DNA from: Membranipora membranacea
Lineage: Eukaryota; Bryozoa; Gymnolaemata; Cheilostomatida; Membraniporidae
DNA length: 64,000 nucleotides
NCBI GenBank assembly: GCA_914767715.1
Contig: OU612066.1
Span: 17,551,001-17,615,000 of the forward strand
Reading direction: 5' to 3'
The translations under genes were made by a program, and so were the position numbers. Of this stretch, positions 55,901 through 64,000 are shown piece after piece. Position 1 is the first letter of the stretch. Each line of letters starts with the position of its first letter. The notes below the pieces were generated by a model that was given only the letters and a program-made list of their open reading frames with translations, was not told the DNA's origin and ran no database searches.

Positions 55901-56585
55901 TTGATGCTGTTGTTTAGATATTGATAACAAAAAGGCTGTGCTGACCACATGACTACTGATACACCATAATCGGTTGATCCTATAAATGGTGGAGTTTTCA
56001 CATTTGTGGCTTCTGATCAGATTGGTCTTGCTATTATTTCAGATAATAACAAACAAATAACATAACAATACTCAATGCACCTTTTTTTATTCAACTAGTA
56101 AAAAATCAATAGGACCGATATGATGTTCTGAAAACAAACAAGGCAAAAAAATTATAATATAATTATATAGTAATATCAGCAGGTCTGCTCGGTGTGTTTT
56201 ATTGAAATATAACCTTTATATGAGATCATTAAAAGAATCAAAACAAATTCACGTAGGAATAAATCTTTAAATGAGGCAGGCTTTGGTAGATGACAGCAGG
56301 GAGGGTTTGAGGGGGGACTCCCCCATCCTCCCTGATGACAGATTAGGTTTAGTCGTATCTGTCTACATTGGGAGTTGCTCACACTCTACTGTAAAAGAGC
56401 AAGTAGAGTGGCTGGCAGCAATTCCTAATGCAAGTGGGATGTGGGCGGGATGCAGGGGGGATACAGGTGGGATGCGGGCGAGATACAGGCAAATCAGAGA
56501 CTATTTTGGTAAACCACAAAACTCAGCCTGTTGACTTTTATGACTTGTCCTGGTACTGCAGCTCACAGGTTTGTAGGTCTCCTGC
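52976..56585 (-). repeat. ZNF 3' flank repeat, copy d (downstream of Z7)
   Basis: About 3.6 kb, non-coding, homologous to copies a-c; the reference for the insertions and the deletion in copy c. Contains a hairpin at 55153-55194. No ORF conserved between copies. Confidence 0.7.
55153..55194. repeat. Hairpin, 20-bp stem
   Basis: AATGCTATCAGGGGGTTTGG pairs with its near-complement ending AGCATT, one mismatch, tiny loop. TTGAA on both sides may be a short duplication. Absent from copy b. Confidence 0.7.
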
Positions 56586-57575
56586 TACTTTAGGGATGTG
56601 CCTTTTCATAGATGCAAGATGCCGGCATCTAAGAGGGCATTCAGGGCAAGCGAACGGTTTTTCTCTAATATGCGTCAGCATGTGATTTTTCAAGTGTCCT
56701 TGTGCTGTGCTTCTATAAGGGCATTCAGGGCAAGCATAATGGTTTTTCTCCAGTATGTTTCAGAATGTGCCTTTTCAAGCTTGCTTTTCTCTAGTATGAG
56801 TCATGATGTGCCTTTTCATACTTAATTTGCGCTTCTATAAGGGCACTGAGGGCAAGCGATTAGTTCTTCTCCAGTATGTGTCAGAATGTGACTTTTCAAA
56901 TTCGATATACGTGTGCATCTATACGGGAATTCGGTACAAGCATATGGTTTTTCTCCAGTATGTGTTTTCATGTGATTTTTCAAATTTGATCGTTGCGCAG
57001 CTCTATATGGGCATACAGGGCAAGCGAATGATTTCTCGCCGGTATGTGGCAGAATGTGACTTTTCAAACTCGATAAACTTGTGCATCTATTCGGGCATTC
57101 GGTGCAAGCGAATGGTCTTTCTCCGTGTGTCATCATATGCCTTCTCAAACTTGACATACTTGTGCATCTATAAGGGCATTCAGTGCAAGCGTATATTTTT
57201 TCTCCAGTATGTGTTCGCAAGTGGTATATCTGTTTTGATTTATATTTCTTCTTGCCTCTCAAGCGCTCAAATATAGGATCTGGGATTGGATTTGACCAAG
57301 TCTGGGTTTGATCATGTTCTATCTCCAGACCAATCGGAGCTTCAGGTTTGCTCTGCTGTTGCTGATTCCGACTCGCATCAAGCCTTTTACCATCATTATA
57401 CTCTACTGGTTCATCAGCATCATCATCAGTAGTCTGTGAGTATTCAGTGTCACCAGTTGGTGACTATTCAGGTAGGCTGGCATCAAACTCCGAGGTACAT
57501 TCTACCTTAATAGTATCAGCAAGGACATCCCTTAATGGTATACTGACTGTATGGGTAGATTGCATCACCTCTTCA
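56586..57575 (-). pseudogene. Z7: 5'-truncated zinc-finger pseudogene
   Basis: Starts near 57575 within exon 3 (reading SIPLRDVLADTIKVEC), reaches a TAG at LPE*SPT near 57465, continues through the linker with TWSNPIPDPIFERLRG, basic KKKYKSK and fingers YACTECPYRC, FACTECPNRC, FACPVCPYRA, YACTEFPYRC (second Cys lost) and IACPQCPYRS, then stops at 56822. Later finger pieces lie in other frames to about 56600. Exons 1 and 2 are absent. Sister copy of Z5. Confidence 0.82.
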
Positions 57576-58805
57576 GAGTTCATTGCTCTGGCTAACATAC
57601 ACTTCTATGATGTGTTGATGAGAATGGCAGTGCTGGGAAATGAGCTAAACAGAATCCAATACATGAATCTGAGCAGTGAACAGCAGGCTTTCCAACAAGC
57701 GGAATTACCCTCACATTTCTGGTGGATTGCGAGTTGACGCAGTTAGTTGACGCCATTGCTTGCTTTCTCATGAAGTCACATGAAGGGAACATTCATATTG
57801 GCTATTAGGAAAACCTAGAAAAAGTTTTTCCCACTGTGAAGGCGGCCGGAGGAATACTTCAAGAGCGGTGTTGTCAAGGCTTGGCGCCATAATGCCCAAC
57901 TTTTGCATTATCACTCTGTCACAACAGAGGGATCAGACTTGGTCTAGAGAGAACCTATATTGATTAAAAATGGTCAAGGTTAGAAAGAGGAACAGAAGAA
58001 CTGGTAACAACACTTCATTTCGGGCGTTGTTCAGCCTGTATCTATCACGGTTTAACGGCCCAATAAGCCTGATACAGGGTATTAGACAATTTGGGCGAAG
58101 TAAAGAAATAATTAATGCTGGTCGCACAAAAATATTGTGTTATGTCAAGTATGAATAATTGTGATTGCGACATTGCATATTCATAGAACATATACTGTTG
58201 AAAACTTATTCAATGTTATTCATGAAGTAGTCGTACAATTTTCAAAAAAGTGTGAGCGGTAAGATTTTTTCTCTTGCCTTTCCTGCCAAGGTACTCAAAA
58301 TAATGGAGGTGAGTGTGAATTAAATAATAATTTTGTCCATGATTTTAGGTTTGGCTCCTGTGCAAGACCAGCTTGATATATTTTGAGGGGTGGATGTGGC
58401 ACAAGCTTTCACCTGCTACAAAAACAACTTGGGTATTTAGGCTTGGCGTTGATAGATTGTTCTTTACATGACCACGGATAATAATTTACTGGTTACTGGC
58501 GTTCAACAGCTTTTAGAACATGACACTTTTTTTCTGATGTACCTGCGGCGGTCGTTCTGATTGAAGGAAAATAAACAATAAAATACATGTACTCATAATA
58601 TACATTTATTACTTTACATGTAAGATCATCTTCTAAAAGTAATTGGGATGTCGCCAGCAGTTTTGCTCTGTGTGTGGGAGATCTCAAGTTCTCACAGCAA
58701 GGAGATTGCATTGGTTTGACTATTTGTTCAAGATATAATGTAATCATTTAGCTAATCTACTAACACTTGGATTATAAACCTGATGATATAGTTACATAAC
58801 AATTT
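57576..58805. repeat. Mixed repeats between Z7 and the Z8 3' flank
   Basis: 57576-58170 resembles part of the ZNF 3' flank (30090-30450, 45480-45870), interrupted by a MITE-like piece at about 57808-57945 (CTAG end, TCACAACAGAGG). 58430-58680 is the reverse of 27850-28130. No gene seen. Confidence 0.5.
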
Positions 58806-59841
58806 TTGTTGCTGACCATGCAGTATTCCAGACAAACACCTTATATTGATATGTAAATATTATATATATATTGATTGTAGATAATTTGAGTGTTACTTGA
58901 GCTTAGTAAATCCCTGCCTAAGTAGGTGCGCCTTGCGCAGGCAGCATGGAGGAATCGAGAAAAAATAACAGAAGCAACGTTTTTATTACATCCCAATAAT
59001 AAAGATATTGTTGAAATTTTTGTCATTGTGGAAATATTTTGAGGAAATTACCTTTTGATTTATGAATTGTAAGCCTAAGCGAGATGAAAAGTTGAGGGGG
59101 GAGGGCTTTTAAAAGCAATAACGCCTTTTTTCGGAACTGCTGTGCAGAGGCCATTTTGATGGTCGATATAGCTCTATTTGTTTTTTGATAATTGTTTATT
59201 TTTAGGTACACCATTCATGAAAATAGAGACAACAAGGCATCAAAAATATGAGTCATTGACTTAGTCAGTTAACACCTACCTTAACAAAGTAGAAGTCAAA
59301 ATCAAATCATTAGCAAATTTGCGTAAATAAACGAAAGACATTTTGTATTGAGTTGCCCCCTTCCTCAACAGGGAGGGGTAACTCCATACATGTTGATTAT
59401 ATTCACAGCTTTGCAGATTCCTGTTTCACTGCTGAATGTTTTTGGAGTGATGGAATGCTGTTTCCTGCCTTGTAGTTTCATATTGTATTCTTGCGATTTT
59501 CAAAACGAGAAATAAGGGCAAGTAAATGGGTCGTGTGTGTCGTCCTCGTGTGTCCTGTCGTCCTTGTATCAAGTGCACTTCTAAATTGGTAGTATTGATA
59601 AGCCAATAAGTTCTCTCCAGTTTGTGTCAGAATGCGTGACTTCAAGTTTGAGTTGAGCACATTTATGACAGAGACTCAAGGCAAGCATATTTTTTCTCTG
59701 GCATGTTTCAGCAAGAGGCTTTTCAAGTTTCCTTGTTGAGTGCATCTATAAGGGCATTAAGGGCAGGAAAACGGTTTTTCACCGATATGCGTCTGCATGT
59801 GAATTTTCATATTTGATTGTTGCGCAGCTCTATAAGGGCAT
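58806..59841 (-). repeat. Z8 3' flank with vestigial fingers
   Basis: Matches 49350-50357. After the Z8 stop, finger text continues in another frame, and LNSNLKSRILTQTGENLLAYQ-type vestiges lie at 59660-59580. Non-coding. Confidence 0.65.
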
Positions 59842-61677
59842 TCAGGGCAAGCGAACGGTTTTTTCTCCGGTATGTGTCAGAAAGTGCCTTTTTAAATCTG
59901 ATTTGTATCTGGTTCTGTAAGGGCATTCAGGGCAAGCAAATGGTTTTTCACCGATATGCTTCAGCATGTGAATTTTCATATTTGATTGTGTCGCGGCTCT
60001 ATAAGGGCATTGAGGGCAAGCGAATGGTTTTTCTCCAGTATGTGTCAAAATGTGCATTTGTACAGCATGTTTATATTTGCTTCTATAGGGGCATTCAGGG
60101 CAAGCAAATGGTTTTTCTCCGGTATGTGTCAGCATGTGAATTTTCATATTTGATTGTTGCGTGGCTCTATAAGGGCATTGAGGGCAAGCGAATGGTTTTT
60201 CTCCAGTATGTGTCAAAATGTGACTTTTCAAACTCGATAGTCTTGTAGTTCTGTAAGGGCAATTGGTACAAGCATATGGTTTTTCTCCGTGTGTCATCAT
60301 ATGCCTTCTCAAATTGATGAGCTTTGGGGTTCCGTAAGGGCATTCAGTGCAAGCGTATCTTTTTTCTCCAGTATCTTTCTGCAAGTGGTGTATCAGTTTC
60401 TTCTTGCCTCCCAAGCGCTCAAATATAGGATCTGGGACTGAATTTGACCATGTCTGGGTTTGATCATGTTCTATTTCCAGATCACTTGGAGCTCCAGGTT
60501 TGCTCTGCATTTGCTGCTTTTGACTCTCATCTAGTCTTTTACCATCGTCATTCTCTATTTGTTCATCAGCCTCATCCTCAGTAGCCTGTGAGTATTCCGT
60601 GTCATCAGTTGGTAAGTATCCAGGTGGGCTAGCATCAAACTCTGAGTTACATTCTACCTTAATAGTGTCCGCAAGGACATCCCTTGATGGTATACTGACT
60701 GTATGGTTAGATTGAATTTTCTCTGCTCCAGATTGACTGATACTGCAGTCTGCTTCGTGAGAAGTTTCTGTCAAGAAATATAAATACTGTAAACTCATAA
60801 TAATATGCAAACAAGGCACTCAAATACTGATATTTGGATCTAGTCCTAGTCTGGAATTCAGCCAAACATTGGGGCCCTTTTCCGTATACTCGTTGTTTCT
60901 TGCAGCCATTGGGTGGAGGGGCTACTGACTGCCCTGTGGTGCAGATCCAAAGCTTATACCTAGGATTTCTATTGTTGAGTATGTTGCCTACTGGTGAAAG
61001 TTAATTGCATCTTGATACGTATTTAGTGGTGCCAGTGTTGTCTTCTACTTTAATGTTTGTTATTGGCTCTGTGGAGTTGTCTACTCTTGAAATGCGGGAA
61101 AACTTGCGTACGCAAAACAATTTAGTTAGCTCACCAATTGAGCTGTTATACAATTTAAAATATGATGACATAGCTCATCCTGTTAACAAGCTCTGGTACC
61201 AGGATGAAAATTCTAGATAGCACAACTATGTAGTTCGGTTTTTCTGTGAGCGATGTTAATTTGTATCAGAAATTACCTTCGATGAGACTCATGAAATTAA
61301 CTTCTAGTTTTTTCTGTATATTGAGGGAGAGTCCACCATGTAGTGACAGTATATCATTGCCACCATTGCCACACTTCGAGGCTAAGAATGCGACTTGGTA
61401 TCCTTGTTGGCTCACAGACTCAACCTGTAGAAAAAAGTAATTGGGCAAACCACAAAACATAACCACGATTTTCCTTCCCATGTTCATCTTTCGCTCTGAT
61501 CTCATGTTCATTTAGCTAGAATGTGATGAGCCACTCTTATTCTGATGGCGTAAATATCATGTAGCATCATATAGGTCGTAATCAGAGAAACAAGAGGGAC
61601 AACAAACTCACCACTCCTGAGAGAAGCTGACTGATGAATGTTGTAAGCTTTTGTTCTGTGTAAGAGCTTGCCTCCAT
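59842..61677 (-). CDS. Z8: three-exon C2H2 zinc-finger protein, 379 aa
   Basis: Exons 61677-61612, 61424-61277 and 60767-59842; donors GTGAGT and GTAATT, acceptors CTACAG and TGTCAAG-side CAG; phases consistent. Exon 1: MEASSYTEQKLTTFISQLLS. Exon 2: VESVSQQGYQVAFLASKCGN to MSLIE. Exon 3: ETSHEADCSISQSG, IKVE, acidic TEDEADEQIEN, LGGKKK basic patch, six complete fingers: YACTECPYG, YACTNCPYR, FACPQCPYR, FACPECPYR, FACPQCPYR, FACPECPYR; one linker is THGEKP. It ends TGEKTVRLP through the same six-A frame change as Z6. Coding exons and 5' flank are both intact, making this with Z4 the best candidate for a working gene. Confidence 0.87.
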
Positions 61678-61689
61678 GGTAACCTTTGT

Positions 61690-62245
61690 CTACAAAATAT
61701 AATTAATTTCAACAATTAAATAGGGCAATAAAGCGAAAAGGTCAGCAAGGCAAAAAAAATACATAAAATCAGTTACTTACTAAAAATTACTAAAACCAGT
61801 TACTTACTCTGGTATAGAGGTGACGAGGTGCCCAAGTTTGAGGAGGAGCGCTACCAAACAAAAAGGCAGGTTGACCTGTTGGGAGTCTGTTGATCAGCGT
61901 CCAACCTGGTATTCTGGAATCAGACCAAAAACTCAAAAGTTCCGAGGGAATATTACAGCACATATTGTCAACTTTTCTGATGACATTCGGTGGGCATATA
62001 GTCAAGTTCTGAAAGTGTTATTCAATATGTCATAGAGAAGTGTGAATACTGCGAATATTGGTGGTGTAATGCTAAAATAACTTTGGCAAAAATGGGGTGT
62101 TGATGAACTGCGGAGAAGTGAAGGTGAGGGCGTGTGCTCACAGAGCAGCTCAGCATGCTACGGCATATTGTGATCACACTCTGGGATGGACTCATCCGAC
62201 TCCGTCAATTTGTGTCCGGATGTGTTTTAGGTAACCAGATGCATA
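61690..62245 (-). promoter_or_regulatory. 5' flank of Z8
   Basis: Keeps the 3' splice site (TTTTGTAG/ACAAAGG), CCAGGTTGGACGCTG, GACTATATGCCCACC and the GTGATCACAATATGC-type block; the outer part (62175-62245, with GTGTCCGGATGTGTT) matches the outer ends at 19075 and 36045. Confidence 0.5.
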
Positions 62246-62757
62246 TTAGCCTTCCACCGGTTATCCGACCCCCTATCCATAGTTGATGGCAACACTCAGG
62301 TGCAATGCAGCTGCAGACATCCGACGGTTGCAAAATAAAAATAGGCATCCGGTTGGGTTCCTAGTAGCTGTGCTGCACAGGGGCGTAGAGCGAATCAATC
62401 ATTGTCATAGTAGAAAGTTAGGGTTTGTGTGATTACTACTAAATGTGTGTAAACGTATCTCACAACCCAGCCGGCAAGGCTTAGCCAGCAACCTTTTGAA
62501 GAGGTTGCCAATGGGCAGCTTTTGTGTTGGCCAATATCCTCTGACATCACCTGTCTTTGATATGTATGCCAGAGGGAGCCACATATCCCCATTTACCAGC
62601 AACAGATAAAAGTCGTTTTAGATGCTTCTGCTTTTATACTTTATTTTCTTGTCGTTGGCGGTTGCAGAATTAACTTTTCTGGACTGACACAGCATAGCTA
62701 TCACTTAAATTATAATGCATTTACCATCTATTAATATGGCTCCAGCATGAGAACAGT
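62246..62757. other. Non-coding stretch, no feature recognised
   Basis: No ORF or repeat I can name; two short minus frames around 62395-62600 overlap each other and look spurious. Confidence 0.35.
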
Positions 62758-63081
62758 TTATTCCTCACTGTTTTCAATGGTACACAGAAGTCTAGGCTGA
62801 GTGTAAAAATGGTTGTCAATGCGAGGTCGATGTAATTCGCAGACCAAAGTAGCATTTATCTCCCCTAGCGGATTGGTTATTTTCGAGAATTCTCTACACC
62901 CGGACACCTTACAACCAAATAAGAAATCATCATCCCTATTTAATTCCTGCGAACTAGTATTACATCCAAGAAATTTGAAAAAGGCAAATATGTGGCCATT
63001 GATTGAATCAACTGCGTCTGGCACCACTTGCCACTCAACACAAAAAGTGGTGGTGATGAAATGATAAATTTGGTGTAGCAT
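62758..63081 (-). CDS. Unrecognised 107-aa open frame
   Basis: Begins MLHQIYHFITTTFCVEWQVV and ends CTIENSEE. Five cysteines, mixed composition, no low-complexity or repeat character. It does not overlap a recognised repeat and has no copy in the window. It could be an exon of a host gene or chance. No function assigned. Confidence 0.25.
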   Translation of the reverse strand: MLHQIYHFITTTFCVEWQVVPDAVDSINGHIFAFFKFLGCNTSSQELNRDDDFLFGCKVSGCREFSKITNPLGEINATLVCELHRPRIDNHFYTQPRLLCTIENSEE

Positions 63082-63260
63082 GAATCATTGATTCCAGCTA
63101 GGTCTTTAAACTCTTAGGCTAAATGCTCTAAGCAAGACAGAAGCCTTCTACAGCATGCCCACTCAGACAGTACCCCTGACTCCCTCCCCTACAAGTCTTA
63201 TGAGTAACAAAATAAATAAATATATATATAACAAATAAATGAACTATTCAATTTTAATAT
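63082..63260. other. AT-rich stretch
   Basis: Contains AAATAAATATATATATAACAAATAAA near 63210 in pieces of simple repeat; no gene. Confidence 0.5.
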
Positions 63261-63987
63261 TGGATAGACACAGTTAACAATATCCCTATTATATCTTTCC
63301 CTGAGAAGGATATAAAACTTATATTAAACTTCTTGAAGAGGTTGCTAAAAATCCCTTTTGGCAACCTCTTCCACCGGTCCATATGGCATACAATTGGCAA
63401 CAGTGTTCAGCCTCTTCTAGTTACCTCTTTCCAACTCAGTTTAGACAACTAAATGCCTGCTGGGAAATAAATGATCTATGTAATCTTAATAACGAAAATG
63501 TATAGAGAGACAGCTAATTATATCCCTGTTATACCCTTCACTGAGAAGGATACATAACTTAAATTTAACTTCTTGATTATGTTGCTAAAAATCCCTTTTT
63601 AGCAGCCTCCAGTTTTCAGCCCGCCCATATGGCATACAATTGGCAACAGCGTTCAGCCTCGTCCAGTAACTTCTCTCCAACTCAGTTTAGACAGCTATAA
63701 TTGCCTGCTGCTGGGTAGTGGGTTGACAGCACACTTGACTTTTACTTAATGAGATGACAACCAATTTAGCAATCCCAAAGTAAAATTTAAATATGTCCCA
63801 GCGGGCAAATAGTTGGAAAGTGGTTACCGGAAGAGGCTGAACACTGTTGCCAATAGTATGCCATATGGACCGGTGGAAGAGGTTGCCAAAAAGGGATTTT
63901 TAGCAACCTCTTCAAGAAGTTAAATAGAGGTTTTATATCCTTCTCAGGAAAGGATATATCAGGGATATTATTAACTGTCTCTATCCA
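63261..63987. mobile_element. Foldback-like element with about 200-bp inverted arms
   Basis: The left arm 63261-63464 starts TGGATAGACACAGTTAA; the right arm 63797-63987 is its reverse complement, both diverged. A second, direct copy of the arm lies at 63501-63715. Each copy has an inner CCCAGC(G/A)GGCA-like end. No coding capacity. Larger structure may continue beyond the window. Confidence 0.65.
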
Positions 63988-64000
63988 AGTTCGATATTAA

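Noticed and set aside
32700-60000. Plus-strand frames with repeated FLRYVSEC and IQGKRMVF motifs over zinc-finger exons
   Set aside because: They are antisense shadows of TGEKPFACPECPYR repeats; the periodicity comes from the finger codons.

Overview
ORGANISM. The window is AT-rich animal DNA. It has introns with GT/AG borders, several clades of non-LTR retrotransposon, Ty1/copia and gag-bearing LTR elements, many short inverted-repeat elements and a cluster of C2H2 zinc-finger genes. The repeat mix suggests an invertebrate, probably aquatic. I cannot name the phylum from sequence alone. LAYOUT. Eight copies of one zinc-finger (ZNF) gene family, called Z1-Z8 here, form the backbone. Z1 (561-1189, +), Z3 (32701-34523, -), Z5 (48682-49349, -) and Z7 (56586-57575, -) are broken. 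Z2 (24811-26964, +), Z4 (37580-39413, -), Z6 (50358-52182, -) and Z8 (59842-61677, -) have complete three-exon coding structures that I rebuilt by comparing paralogues. Exon 1 is a 13-22 residue leader starting MEAS or MEG. Exon 2 encodes 49 residues of a conserved module I do not recognise. Exon 3 carries an acidic linker with SUMO-consensus motifs, a basic patch and 6-7 C2H2 fingers of the form C-P-E-C-P-Y-R. Long non-coding 3' flanks travel with the genes and make up most of the remaining sequence. INSERTIONS. 1926-6552 is an intact two-ORF LINE (LINE-A) whose ORF1 begins with an RNase H1-type hybrid-binding domain. 6964-11357 is a Ty1/copia element with identical 157-bp LTRs, a 5-bp target duplication and a half-tRNA-iMet primer site. 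13604-16202 is a decayed LINE (LINE-B). 17040-19055 and 36063-36840 look like the two halves of one LINE (LINE-C). 20634-24551 is an RTE-like LINE (LINE-D) inside the 5' flank of Z2. 41385-43688 is a gag-only LTR element. 46357-48670 is a non-autonomous DNA transposon with long inverted repeats and an 11-bp target duplication. Many MITE-like elements lie between them. HOW IT FITS TOGETHER. Z4-Z5 and Z6-Z7 are a tandem duplication. Z6 is a mosaic: its N-terminal half is like Z4, its fingers and 3' flank are like Z8. That is the product expected from unequal crossing-over between two zinc-finger exons. Comparing duplicated copies shows empty sites for several transposons. The picture is a fast-changing zinc-finger cluster full of mobile elements, similar in outline to vertebrate KRAB-ZNF clusters but with an unrelated N-terminal module. 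Any role of these proteins in silencing transposons is inference only.
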